A DNA stretch of 64,000 nucleotides from Schistosoma haematobium (Eukaryota > Platyhelminthes > Trematoda > Strigeidida > Schistosomatidae), in contig NC_067195.1 in NCBI RefSeq assembly GCF_000699445.3, positions 14,940,787-15,004,786 on the forward strand, in the 5' to 3' direction. Below the pieces are notes generated by a model. It worked only from the letters and a program-made list of their open reading frames with translations, was not told where the DNA came from and did not search any database. A program made the position numbers and the translations under genes. Positions 1-10,589 of the stretch are shown in pieces. Positions within the stretch are counted from its first letter, which is position 1. Each line of letters starts with the position of its first letter.

Positions 1-132
1 TGTATCCTAAATCTTATGGTCTCATCTCACGTGAGATTGAAGGTTCATAGTATTTAATTGTTGTAAACTAGGAGGAGTAAGCTGTTTAATGCTTTCCAGT
101 TTTTCAGTGATTACCCTAATTTTAATAAAAAT

Positions 133-312
133 ACTTGACCTTGAGATGCCAGGTCTCGAACCAATGACCACATCTCCTGGTCCTTGTACCGGTCGATAGC
201 CGAGGCAGCAGGATCACAACGAAACAAGGGTCAAGGTCATCCGACCAGCTGTTCCTGAGATATGAAGGTCAAAACACTTAACCTTGAGATGCCGGGTCTC
301 GAACCCATGACT
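133..312 (-). repeat. tRNA-related SINE relic with a duplicated B-box segment
   Basis: Two near-identical segments, 133-170 and 276-312, each read on the minus strand as a B-box-like GGTTCGAGACC followed by CATCTCAAGGT. They are about 143 bases apart in the same orientation. This suggests a tRNA-headed short element that was partly duplicated. No intact A box or ribozyme core is visible, so the family is not assigned. Confidence 0.45.
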
Positions 313-510
313 ATTTCTTTCAAAATATTTCCTGTCTTGATGATGAATCTCGTGTTTAGTATGCACTCTGTTGTCGTTTGTATATGAATGATATCTAAGT
401 ATTTTCAATTTATAACGGATATTTATAATACTTTGTAACAAATGAGGCTTGCTGCAAGTATACTGATTATATAGAAAAACTATATTAAGTTATGAAAATG
501 TCGTATATTC

Positions 511-715
511 ACAGTTAGATAGTTGTTAGAAATCGAATTCAAAACGCACATTTCGTCCTATTTGAGACTCTTCACTTGGATGTACCTACATTTCAGTGTT
601 TATGTTCATTACTCTCGAGGTGCTTACATGTCAATAGCGATTGATCAGTCGCAGTTCTTAAGGCGAACAACGGGAACATTCAAAAGTATAAAGCTAAACA
701 AGTTCTTTCCCCACG
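511..715. repeat. SMalpha-like SINE, inverted ribozyme part plus forward tail
   Basis: Bases 511-605 match, on the minus strand, the ribozyme-bearing middle of the SMalpha-like family seen complete at 5261-5552. Bases 630-710 match its 3' tail on the plus strand (GATCAGTCGCAGTTCTTAA and AAGCTAAACAAG resemble the tail). The HHR core reads GTGAAGAG, so conserved C3 is replaced by G and it should not cleave. This same inverted-middle, forward-tail layout recurs at four other loci in the window. Confidence 0.6.
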
Positions 716-1724
716 TTTTTTAAGTAATATGCTAGTCACTACTTTATTTTCTCGTAAGCAAGTGATAATTTCTTTGATGTATCATGTCACCTGTGGAATA
801 GATCCCACCTTAAAGAATTACGTTTTAATAACAGAATATTTTTATGTCATTTTACAGATTCTGCATTCAGTCTATGCAATTGAAGTGTAAATTGACTTTG
901 CTCGAACAAACATATAAATAGTTTTGGTCATATTTGAAAACAATGGCGTACAGGTTAACTAGATCAAGAGCAAGATAAACAAGTAATATCATCAATCCGA
1001 GTGGACGATTCTTATTGTATTGAGCTCACGATAGAATCTGAAGATCCTGGGAGCAATATATGGGAGGATCATGGGTACCCATTATTAAGGGGACACAAAG
1101 TAAAATAAAGGTGTTGCCAATAGCTTCATTGTTAAAAAAATTGTTTTTCGATGTAAATTACAGTGAAATTGATTGATATCCATTTACAGTGATACATATT
1201 TTGTTAAAATCTATCATTATTAACTGATGTTCAAAATGATACCTAGCAAATCTTTAATTCCCAATGTTATATAAACTTCAACATTGGATATGCCAAAATT
1301 TTGGCACTAATTTTTTGGATGAATGTAATCCAGTGTGTTTTTTGTGGCTATTTACATTAACTCATCGTTCAGTTTGTTTTTTTTAAAGTCATCAAAAATA
1401 GGTTGTTTAAGTTTATCGGGTCTGTCTAGAACAGTACCTATAAATTAATAACAGATAAAAAATTTAATCTGTCATTGCTAAACTAGTTAGCGTTAATCAG
1501 TAGTCTGTTGAACAGTTTAACGGTTGGAGATTAAAAAAGTGATATGTTGTATGCAGTTCACCTTTTAATTTTAACTAAAATTCTCTACATTTGTAGTTTT
1601 ATATTCAATAATAGATTTTTCGATTTATAGTTTTGCTTGGATACGCTTCCCAACTCTACGATTAGCTTATAATCGTGAGCATAGGTTTAGTTCCTCTTTT
1701 AGTTCTCTTTGTTCAAAATAGCAA
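716..1724. other. AT-rich stretch with no recognised gene
   Basis: No open frame with splice support and no recognisable repeat was found. The palindrome ATGGGTACCCAT near 1074 is short and isolated. Confidence 0.5.
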
Positions 1725-1751
1725 GGTACGTGCTTACGCCAGTTAATCCAT

Positions 1752-2555
1752 GTGGAGAATCATAGACCGCCCACCAGTATTCTCCACCCAACTCTGTCTT
1801 GTGCAATCCTTTCCAGTTGCTATTCATCCTTTCTATGTCTACTTCCCATTCCTGACGCAGTGTGTTCTTTGGCCTTCCGCTTTTTTGTTTCCCTTCAAGA
1901 TTCCAAGTTAGTGCTTACCTCGTGTCGCCGTTTGATGATTTTCTCAATATGTGTCCTATCCACTTCCAACATATTTTCCTAACTTCCTATTCAGCCAGAA
2001 GCTGGTTTCTTTTCTCTCCCACAGTAGGTTTTTGCTGATGGTATCTGGCCAACGGACATTGGGTATCTTACGTAGGCAATTATTTATAAAGGCTTGTACC
2101 TTTTTGATTGTGGTTTTAGTAATTCTCCAAGCTTGAGCTCCATACAGCAGAACTGTCCTGACATTCGTATTGAAAATTCTCACTTTGATGTTGACTGACC
2201 GTTGTTTCGAGTTCCATATGTTCTTCAACTATAGGAATGCGGGCATTGGTTTGCTAATCCTCGTCTTTACGTATGCCTATGATCTTCCTTGCTCATCGAT
2301 TATGCTTCCAGGGAACGTGAAAGATTCCGCATCTTCTACAGCTTCTCCATCAAGTGTGGTTAAGATGGTGTTCTCCGTATTGCATTTTATGATCTTACTT
2401 TTCCCCTTGTCTATGTTGAAGCCTACTGATGCAGAGACTGCTGCTACACTGTTTGTCTTGACCTGTATTTGTCGATGTGTATGGGATAGAAGGGTCAGGT
2501 CATCTACGAAAGTCCAAATCTTGTAATTGATTCCGAGCTGTCCATTGTATTCCAT
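1752..2555 (-). pseudogene. RTE reverse transcriptase C-terminal half, broken
   Basis: Frame 2555-2277 contains a degraded catalytic box, FVDDLTLLSHTH, corresponding to the (F/Y)ADD motif with V for A, then SVGFNIDKGKSKII and LDGEAVEDAESF. Frame 2228-1956 continues with NVRTVLLYGAQAW and the family C-terminal region. Nucleotides 1950-1752 continue it with frameshifts. The two frames are separated by a short out-of-frame gap. The product would be a fragment of the polymerase used in target-primed reverse transcription; here it is dead. Confidence 0.85.
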
Positions 2556-2907
2556 GTTTCCTCCCAGATGTCAAGGTCTTCACAATCTAGTCGACCACCA
2601 GAAGAAGAAGGAAGGGGCAGAGTAAACAACCTTGTCTGACTCTGGTCCTTGTACCTCCACTCAATTGATTGTTCAACGATGATCCGTAGTGTCACGAATT
2701 GGTCTGTGCACGACTAATCCTTACGGAATCCGATCTATTGATCTCAAATTTGGGCGTCTACTGAATCTTTCATTCAGTTCAGGAACACTGTTGACGACCT
2801 TTCCTGGTACCGATAATAGTGTGATGCGTCTGTAGTTGTGACACTTGCTCAAATCTCCTTTCCTTGGTGAAATATCCATCTATCCAGTCTGTCAGCACGT
2901 GTTCTCC

Positions 2908-3763
2908 CTAACAAACCTTTCTGATTTGAACGTGGAGCATGTTTGCAGTCACCTTTTTATCTGACTTTAGTGATTCAGCTGGCAAATTGTCAGGTTGCGC
3001 TGCTTTTCCACTCTTGATTTGTCTGATGGCCATCCTGATTTCTTTGATTGTTGGTGGAGTGACATCTTCATGGAGGTATGTAGGCTGTGCTTCGATGTCC
3101 AGTGGATTCAGTTGAGCTGGCCTATTTAAGAGTTCCTCGAAATGTTTTACCCATCCGTTCGTATGTTCTTGAATCTCGGTGACTGTCTTGCATTTTTTGT
3201 CTTTGACCGGTCTCTCTGGTTTACTATATTTCCCCAACAGTTTCTTCGTTATATCATATAGCTGTTTGATATTTCCTTCTCTTTCACCTTTTTTAGCTAT
3301 TGTTGCTAGGTCTTCCGATGTTATCCATTCCGACTTTGGCATTTCGGTCTCCCATCAGTATTGTGAGACCCTTTCCTGTGCACTTCGCTATGATCGATTG
3401 CATCCTCTCGTAAAACTGGTCTCTATGGTCGTCGTTGCTATCATTAATGGGTGCATAACATTGGATAACATTCATTGTGATACCCTCCTTCTTTGCTTTC
3501 AAGGATGCTATGATGATTTTGGGTGCAGGAGATTCCCATCCTATAGGTACTTTTCGTGCATCTTTGAACAGCGTCAGGGCAACTACCAGAGTGTGCTGAG
3601 CATTTTCTTTTTCTTGGCCGGAGTACATCAGCATCTCTATTGAATCTATCCTTTTCTGTTCAGCTTTCGTCCAGTGGGTTTTACTTATCTCGAGACCCGC
3701 TAAATTGTATCTCCTCACTTCCACAGCTACGTGATTAGTTCTCCCGGTCTCCCATGTTGTCAA
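2908..3763 (-). pseudogene. RTE endonuclease, linker and RT start (two broken frames)
   Basis: Frame one (3763-3293) carries the endonuclease N-terminal half: a strand with TGRTNHVAVEVRRYN, then the central ITMNVIQCYAPIND segment and ILMGDRNAKVGM, after which the frame leaves the family. Frame two (3342-2908) begins inside the linker (KKLLGKYSKPERPVKD) and enters RT block 0 (SGKAAQPDNLPAE). It ends at TAG, 2908-2910. The endonuclease C-terminal half, including the SDHH signature seen in the copy at 25261-25596, has been deleted between the two frames. The terminal stop is shared exactly with the copy at 23723-26095. No functional product is expected. Confidence 0.85.
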
Positions 3764-3870
3764 GGTTGCTCTTCACGGGATGGGGATGTTGACTCCACAC
3801 CCAACCCTTCTCCGTCGTGTGGGCTTTGGACTGGCAGTAGTCCTAATAAAGCTATACGCGGAATTAAGGA

Positions 3871-5260
3871 AGCAAGATGAATTGTTAAATTTTCTGTCGT
3901 GATTTAGATAAATAATTCATTTTATAAATCTACGAATGACTACCGAAATACAGTTTGGATATGTTAAAACTTCAAACATGTGAAATCATACATTTTTCTA
4001 TGAGTAGAAATAATGGGTTCCTACAGGTCTGAAGTGAGATCATCTGCTCTAATTTGGAAGGTGAGCCTTATTATACAGAATGGTCATCTCATAGATATTA
4101 TTTTAGATCCAGTCGTTTGTGAAGAGATGAAGAGTTGTATCAGGAAATGTAGTATTGAATATACCAAATTTAGTGTTTGAAATTCACTGTGTTGTGTCAA
4201 TAAAAGTACTGTGTTTAATACATGAAAAACCATCTGTTATAACATGCCTTAACAATGTTTCACATTATTTGAAACATAACATATAATAAGAAATTATTAA
4301 CGACACGACAGTAAGATAATAAACATTTGGGTAGATGTGCTAAACTGACGTATGTCACTCATGCGTTACGTAATGCTTATTTGAACGATTAAATTGATGT
4401 CATAGTATTTTCAACATATACACAAACAAAATTTACTGCTAACAAAAATCGAAACTTCAAGCAATGCTCTCTATTATATGTGAAATTTGTATTTGAAATA
4501 ATCTCGTATAAACTTTTGCAGTATCATAATCGGAATCATCAAAGAATGTATAACCCTTCAAAAACAAATCCACACTGAGATCATTCATATCCCAATGTTG
4601 ATTTTGGTAATTAGGAAAGTATGTGTTAGTAAGAAGTAAATAATGCGAAAAGCAGTGAATGTATGCATATACCTAAATATTCTGAAGCATCACAATTTGG
4701 TGAACAAATTTAGACTAGTTTATTACCAAAAAATCTATCTAAAGAGTAAATAATAATCATTATTTGGAACTGATCTCAAATCCCACAACATGTAATTTTT
4801 AGTGGCTCCAAATCTGACTCTAATTGGATAATATGAATGATCATAATCGGATGATTGCTATTCGAATAACACTTGTCGCGAATCGTTGATCTGACTAGAA
4901 AATCGATTGGAGAAACGCAACGAAGAGAGTGAGGCGAAATGACGTGCGGTGGTGTAAGCATGTTAGCCAACTCGACTTATTCAAGCGTGAATCGGTATTT
5001 TTTATAGCCAGATAAAAATAAGTTACAAACATGTGAGGAGTAAGACAGGAAATGCGAATAAGGTCAAAATGTGACTCAAGAAAAATGAATAGATCGGCCT
5101 GTCCATTAAATCACAGAAAATAAAATATTTCAATCAAAGGATAAATGATCTATTTATTTTCTTCAAGTGGAATAATTCTAAATTAATTACCAACTGATTT
5201 AACTATTATTTTTGGTCATTAAAAAAGGTAATGAGTAATCGATGTTTGAACAATCTTGAC
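3871..5260. other. Intergenic stretch; slightly GC-richer patch at 4860-5110
   Basis: No gene was recognised. Bases 4860-5110 are visibly less AT-rich than their surroundings (GCGAATCGTTGATCTG, GTGCGGTGGTG), which in this genome often marks an old transposon, but I see no coding motif or terminal repeat. Confidence 0.4.
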
Positions 5261-5552
5261 TATCAGGACTCAGTAGCTGAGTTGATAACGCGATTGCGTT
5301 TGAAACGAATGGTACTGGGTTCGAGTCACAGAGTGAACATCAAATCTGAGATGCAGTTACATCCGGCTGATGAGTCCTAAATAGGACGAAACGTGCGTCC
5401 TGGATTCCACTGCTAGCCATTATCCACCATTGCTTACAAAAGGCTTGTGAATTAAGGTAATACGCACAGTATGCACATATGCCAATAACAGACTGACCAG
5501 TTGCAGTCTTAAACCTCAATGGGAAGATACAAGCCAAACAATACCAAATGAA
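5261..5552 (+). repeat. SMalpha-like SINE, complete head-ribozyme-tail copy
   Basis: The order is a tRNA-like head with an A-box-like TAGCTGAGTTGATAACGCG (5274-5292) and a B box GGTTCGAGTC (5318-5327), a hammerhead ribozyme (5361-5405), and a tail (5406-5552) ending CAATACCAAATGAAT. The head would act as an internal RNA polymerase III promoter. SMalpha-type tRNA-related elements encoding HHRs are established for schistosomes. This is the best-preserved copy of the family here and served as my reference for the others. Confidence 0.85.
5361..5405 (+). ncRNA. Hammerhead ribozyme, intact core (SMalpha type)
   Basis: Stem I is ATCCGG (5361-5366) with CTGGAT (5400-5405), six pairs including one G-U. 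The core CTGATGA lies at 5367-5373. Stem II is GTCC/GGAC around a six-base loop. GAA (5388-5390) is followed by A15.1, and a loopless stem III ACGT/GCGT (5391-5398) leads to C17 at 5399. All conserved bases (C3, U4, G5, A6, G8, A9, G12, A13, A14, A15.1, U16.1, H17) are present. Predicted cleavage is after 5399. Such a short stem III usually limits monomer activity and favours a dimeric fold. Confidence 0.85.
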
Positions 5553-6760
5553 TCTTGACAAATAGTGAAACTTCAAAAAAATCGATACATCGACTTATTT
5601 TTGATGAGATTATAAAACAGCTAATTAGGGTAATATAGATGTTATGGATAATTTAGTTCTCTTTTTCCGATTTATATTTTTATGCATTAACATGTTAACA
5701 TTTATTAATGTTGAATTAATAGCTAATCAATGATACTTTTAGTACAACGATGTTCTAGTTATAAAATGTCCGTCGATAGTCATTTAAGTTTCATAATTCG
5801 TTCAGAAAATGGTTAAAGACAGCATGTTTTTATTACCGACCTCAATCAGGGTGAAATGATTTCAGTCGTTTATCAGTCAACGAACTCACTAATACGAAGT
5901 ATATAGAATAACCAGAGTTTAATATAATGTTTAGTTTGAGTTTATTCTTATAATGTGAGTTGAATATTGAGTTGAACATAACTTATTGACTTTAAATTCA
6001 AACGATACAGATGTTCACTACTGCTTAGTTCACAACAGCTCACACAGTTGTTGGAAAATGTTATAAAAATACAAGATAGAAACAAATAATTAGTCATGGA
6101 CTATTAGTTCATGTTCCCGTTAATAGTTAACCGTTGTTTATTATTCAGGTCCCTTATGGGTTTTTATTCGGTCAAGATTTTCATATCGGAATCCGATTGT
6201 AGCTGATTAAATGTAACTAGCAAAAGATCTTCAATGTAGATTTTATATTAAATGTTACTCGTTGAAAGAAGCATTTTAACACTTAAGAAATGACAACCAG
6301 AATTAAAGATTAATGAAATTTAACACTGATTATTTCTCAAAGATTAATCAGTTTTAGATTAGATCAGTCGTGAGAGTGTTGATAGTCGAAGCAACAACCA
6401 CATATATCAAACTGTTTTGTCCTACATTGAGGAGTTTGGCAATGTTCAAAAAATAAGATTTTCAACACTCTAGCTACATGAATCCGATAAATAATAATCA
6501 AATATGATTGTTGTAAGCAGGTTTGAAACTCAATCACCGATAGTATCTATAATTATTATGATGATGTCACAGAATGCAAAATAGAGGTATCTCTATGTAA
6601 AGCTAATACACAAATAAGTAGAATTTAATTTCTCAAAATGAACCATTTCAAAATTATCTCTCTCAATAAAAGTACATAACTGTGTACTAAACATTTCCCT
6701 GTGAATTTGTAAATAATACGAAAGCAATTTTTAGAAAGAATTTTAATGCACACATGATAC
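5553..6760. other. Downstream flank of the PDZ gene, no gene seen
   Basis: AT-rich sequence with no coding signal or clear repeat. It lies between the SMalpha copy and the poly(A) signal of the PDZ gene. Confidence 0.5.
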
Positions 6761-6761
6761 C

Positions 6762-6767
6762 TTTATT
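6762..6767 (-). promoter_or_regulatory. Poly(A) signal AATAAA of the PDZ gene
   Basis: TTTATT on the plus strand is AATAAA on the minus strand. It begins about 33 bases downstream of the TGA at 6800-6802, implying a very short 3' UTR. Confidence 0.6.
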
Positions 6768-6799
6768 TTAATTTACAAAAAAAGCATATTTGTACACAT

Positions 6800-7435
6800 T
6801 CACTGGATTTGTGGTTCATTTATGAAGCATTTTGGACAGTCAAGTGTATAATCACTGAAACTATTCAAAATGCGTGTATGTGATTGTAGTGGAATTAAAT
6901 CGAATCGCGTATCAGTGATTGGATAATCACATAAAACTTTATCATGATTCAATCTGCTAACATTAGAAGTTTGAATAGTGCTATTACTATTATCTGGGTA
7001 GATATTTTGATTAAGTGTATCCTGGAAATTTAATGGTACATATTCTTTGTTAACAGTGTTCTCAGAAGTTTTATTCAATGAATTTCTAAAAGAAAATGAT
7101 TCATCAATATCATATTTTTGATCATAATTAAATTCACAAGGAGATGAGTTTAATTTCAATGTAGAACAATGAGGCATAGACAGGCTTTCTTTTATTGATA
7201 CAGTTTTTAATTGTTTATTTAATTGAGCAATATTGTTAAAACCATGAGGATGAAAAAATTCTCGAAAATGTAACATCACCAAATCTTCATCTGGTAATTC
7301 ACGTAATAGTTTTGAAGCTGCTTCTTGTGTCCAACTTGTAACTATTTGATTATTTACACAAATTAATTCGTCACCTTCTTTAATTCCTGCTTCATATGCT
7401 GCAGAATTTGGAAGTACAACATCCACATAAAGTCC
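6800..7435 (-). CDS. Tandem-PDZ scaffold protein, terminal exon (second half of PDZ2 and C-terminal tail)
   Basis: The exon opens after an acceptor (AATAAG, AG at 7437-7436) in phase 0 with GLYVDVVLPNSAAYEAG, the strand and helix after the carboxylate loop of a PDZ domain, then IKEGDELICVNNQIV and a second helix ending ELPDEDLVMLHFRE. About 65 residues complete PDZ2, which starts on the exon at 17859-17940. The remaining roughly 145 residues are Ser/Asn/Thr-rich with no domain I know, and end ...CPKCFINEPQIQ at TGA 6800-6802. By eye PDZ2 resembles syntenin PDZ1 (a tryptophan in the loop before the last helix and a GDE/GDQ loop), but the gene as a whole is not a syntenin. The role is inferred as cortical or junctional scaffolding. 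A further splice before the stop cannot be excluded. Confidence 0.85.
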   Translation of the reverse strand, partial: GLYVDVVLPNSAAYEAGIKEGDELICVNNQIVTSWTQEAASKLLRELPDEDLVMLHFREFFHPHGFNNIAQLNKQLKTVSIKESLSMPHCSTLKLNSSPCEFNYDQKYDIDESFSFRNSLNKTSENTVNKEYVPLNFQDTLNQNIYPDNSNSTIQTSNVSRLNHDKVLCDYPITDTRFDLIPLQSHTRILNSFSDYTLDCPKCFINEPQIQ

Positions 7436-8180
7436 CTTATTTATAAAACATAGAAATGTAAACAACAATGATCATTTATTTTGTAGTATAATCTTTTAAT
7501 GATAAAATGAAAAGAATTTAGATGATCAAAACAAATTCAACTAAGTATAGAATTATGTTCCGATTGTAATATTCACAGAAATATCCGTAGTTCCAGTAAA
7601 ATCTTTTGTTTTGAATTATAAAACTCATTCGATGTGTAATATATGATTGATCTATAAAGTAATCATGAACTACAATAGAACGCCAGTAATCCACTAGTCT
7701 ATTGTTATGATTTGCCAAAACTAACATTCTCTAAGTTTAAAAAGTAATGAACTCTGTTTGTGGTTACAGTATATTGACTATAATCCTATCAAAGTTATTT
7801 TTCTGTATTGTTTATCATTATAATATTACTGCTTAGGTTGAAACTACTTATTTATGATCTGTCAGTAGCTTACCTACAAAACAAGTCAATCATAAAAAAA
7901 GAAAGGAAAATACCAAAACTAGATTGACTGAGAATAATATGATATGAATGTTTATTGTGTATAGGTGGTCTTCATAGTTTGCTTATATATAAACATTTTT
8001 AAATGAACTGATACTAAATAATAGACAGGTAGAGGCTAATCTTTATAAATTATTTTATAATTTCATGTACAAATAACAAATTGAAATTAGAAAAACCATC
8101 TTATATAAACATTAAAATTGTATTCATTCAAGTGATTCAACATAATCATATGAAATACACCTAAATGTTAAAGTTAGATT

Positions 8181-8345
8181 GAGACTAGAAATGGGTTTGA
8201 GTCCCGCGAGAGGGATCGTGGATACGCAATGCTGAGGGGTACTGCAATAGAACGAAACGGCCGTCCAGTGCTTCCAGGTTTCCAATGGTGGTCTAACATC
8301 AATCGGCTCATGATCTCAATCAAGAAATGAAATTGTTGACTCACA
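8181..8345 (+). repeat. SINE-2 copy, 5'-truncated
   Basis: It starts near the B box (GGGTTTGAGTCCC, 8193-8205), runs through the ribozyme region (8226-8271) and into the SINE-2 tail (CATCAATCGGCTCATGATC). In the ribozyme, conserved A9 has become G (CTGAGGG) and stem II is largely lost, so no cleavage is expected. Stem III ACGG/CCGT remains. Confidence 0.8.
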
Positions 8346-8361
8346 TGTTTTATTCTTTTTG

Positions 8362-8420
8362 GAATCTGTCAACTGAAACTGCCTGTATCTCAGTGTTGAT
8401 GTTCACCCCGAGATAGTTCA
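8362..8420 (-). repeat. SMalpha fragment
   Basis: The segment CTGCCTGTATCTCAGTGTTG followed by ATGTTCAC matches, in inverse orientation, the region just upstream of the SMalpha ribozyme. The ribozyme itself is absent. It ends against a TA microsatellite. Confidence 0.5.
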
Positions 8421-8424
8421 TTCA

Positions 8425-8425
<1 letters not shown>

Positions 8426-8481
<56 letters not shown>
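8426..8481. repeat. (TA)n microsatellite
   Basis: Uninterrupted TA repeat, about 28 units. Confidence 0.95.
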
Positions 8482-8483
<2 letters not shown>

Positions 8484-8989
8484 ACAGTAGTAACTGATCA
8501 AATTTCATTGAAAATATAAATAATAGGAAAAGTCAAACCGTTATATATGTATATCTACTAGGTTTTAAAAATCTATCCTCAGTTTTATCTGTTTAATCGA
8601 TAAAACTGCATCAATTCTACGAGCCTAATGAATTCTCTTAATATGCAAATAAGTATTAAACGTGGTGTTCTATTTATTTACTATGTATTATTTCCAAATC
8701 ATTTGGTTATATATGTGTTTGCATATCCACAAAAGTCGTAGAAAAATGGAGTTTCCAAAGTGTACTGATTAATTTTAGATAAAATTAGTGATACTTGTCA
8801 TATTTTCTGACAGCAATCCTTTAATAATAGATACATGTTTGTATGCAATTCAGTTTTGTGAGACTACACTAACCTCTAGAATAGTATTATTTCACACGAA
8901 GACAAATGCGAGACAAGATAAACAATGTAAGGTGATTGGAAGAAACTGTGGACATAATTTTCGGGATATTCTACACTTTTCAGCAAGAT

Positions 8990-9345
8990 ATATTCATAAT
9001 ATTGAGTGAAATGATGTTGCTTGACGGATTCGATCCCATGTCACCCAGATTTATATTCGGAGACGTTATCACCGATCTATTCCGGCCACCACTGAATTCC
9101 CGTAAGACCGAAATGTATCTGCAGTTGATTGTTCAATGACTAGTGTTTTGTCATATCTCTCTTGGTGCATCGATTTCTATAGATCAGGTTACAATGCATC
9201 TATTAGTTTTACTAACTTGGTATAGCGTGCATTATGTTGAAGTACAAGATTTGTGTAGGTAGTCAATAGGAAACCATGCATCTATATTTCCTATTATTTG
9301 GTACTCATTAGCAAGGTGTACCTGTAGTTAGTCAATAAGTTTATA
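8990..9345 (+). other. Unclassified possible transposon relic with a B-box-like site
   Basis: GGATTCGATCCC (about 9027-9038) fits a B-box pattern, and the following 300 bases are less AT-rich than the flanks. No A box, ribozyme or open frame was recognised. It could be a tRNA-derived element of another family or chance. Confidence 0.25.
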
Positions 9346-10102
9346 CAAATTTTCATGTTTTTCATTTTTTTCATTATGCAATATATTAATGATCAAGATT
9401 AAATCACAGCTAGTCTGTAAGAAAATGTTTATTTTCATTAGAAATAATCTAACCAAACGTAAAATGGTTAGTCATTAGCAATCAGTTTTGGGATGAATAC
9501 CGGGAGTCATAGTATTAATTTAAAATTTGTAAAATTGAATCATGTTTGATGTAAACCAGTTATTACACTTTACATTGAATGATGATCAGTTTATCATGAA
9601 GAAGTGACTATACTCTGAAATGTAAACTAACTGACTAACGTAGACATATGTTTCTCATTATGAATCCCATAAATACTAGCTATGATTCTATGAAAGATGG
9701 TGGATGCCCATAGCTAATGGGTTCTAAATTAAGATGAGACATTAGTTAGTAGATGTTTAGCTTTTCTAATGATACTCAAACTAATTTAAGCTCAATATAT
9801 AAATTTCAAATAATTCTGTAAAATATTACTTAGAAGAAACGACAATTTGATATTTTGATTACGGCAGTTCCCGTTTGCATCATTTGGAAAGCATTAGTGA
9901 AAAAAATACTTTGCCAAACAATGTATCTCAATTTAAACAACAATGAAGTATATAAGATGTAATCTAGTTAACTAATTAACTCGTCTAATAAAGTTTACTT
10001 GTTTTTGAGTATCTTAAAATGTTGTATTATGATGAAATAAAATACACCTAAATTATATTGGGCTAATTACAAAAATGAATAATAACAATAAAGATTGTTT
10101 TT

Positions 10103-10358
10103 GATGGAGTTTTGTTCTCTGAGCTGGATGGTTCGGTCGTGGAGCTTTCATCTTCCTTCTGAACGACATCATCAGAACAAACTTCAGATTGGTTCTTATT
10201 GACCAATCAACGTCGAGGTGTACAAAACAAGCTGTGAAACGCATATGGAGAAATTCGAACACTTCACTTCTATCTGAAGTTTGTTCTGATGATGTCGTTC
10301 AGAAGGAAGATGAAAGCTCCACGACCGAACCATCCAGCTCAGAGAACAAAACTCCATC
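10103..10358. repeat. Perfect 87-bp inverted repeat around an 82-bp spacer
   Basis: Bases 10103-10189 are the exact reverse complement of 10272-10358 (87 of 87 by my reading). The right arm lies in an open plus-strand frame (10189-10374) whose product is Ser/Glu-rich (ESSTTEPSSSENKT). I do not recognise that protein; it may be the C-terminal tail of a retroelement polyprotein. The perfect match implies a recent inverted duplication. It is not a hammerhead. Confidence 0.85.
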
Positions 10359-10589
10359 ACAATCATCCACCTGAACTACAAATCTTCTCCGCCATCTCAA
10401 GAAAGATTGTCTAAAGATAAAAAAATGTTACATAATAGAGCTATTTTTCAATTGACCAGATTTTATCAGACGAAAATTATCTGCTTAACTTAAAGAAAAA
10501 AATAATGATGCGGAAGAAAAGTTTTTTTAATAAAAATTTGTCTTAATATAAAGATTATTAGAAGTTATAATAACTTAATCCTATATTAT

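Larger units (their letters stand above)
1725..3870 (-). mobile_element. RTE-clade non-LTR retrotransposon (SR2/SjR2-like), near full span but decayed
   Basis: Read on the minus strand, the order is 5' leader (about 3870-3765), apurinic-like endonuclease (3763-3360), linker (3342-3100), start of reverse transcriptase (3100-2908), scrambled RT middle (2890-2500), RT thumb and C-terminal domain (2555-1956) and a 3' end (1950-1725). Diagnostic strings include ILMGDRNAKVGM in the endonuclease, AIRQIKSGKAAQPDN in RT block 0 and VLLYGAQAW near the C-terminus. Much of the endonuclease after residue about 150 and the RT core are missing, and several frames are needed. It lies downstream of the PDZ gene. 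The RTE assignment comes from recognition of the family. Confidence 0.9.

Noticed and set aside
5274..5327. Heads of the SINE elements as functional tRNA genes
   Set aside because: A and B boxes are present, but no cloverleaf with acceptor and anticodon stems can be drawn, and the pattern repeats with the ribozyme and tail attached, so they are SINE promoters.
10272..10358. CTGATGATGTCG as a further hammerhead
   Set aside because: A possible stem II exists (GTCGT/ACGAC) but no GAAA with A15.1, and the base before the would-be cleavage point is G (GAG), not an NUH triplet. The repeat is not a ribozyme by these rules.
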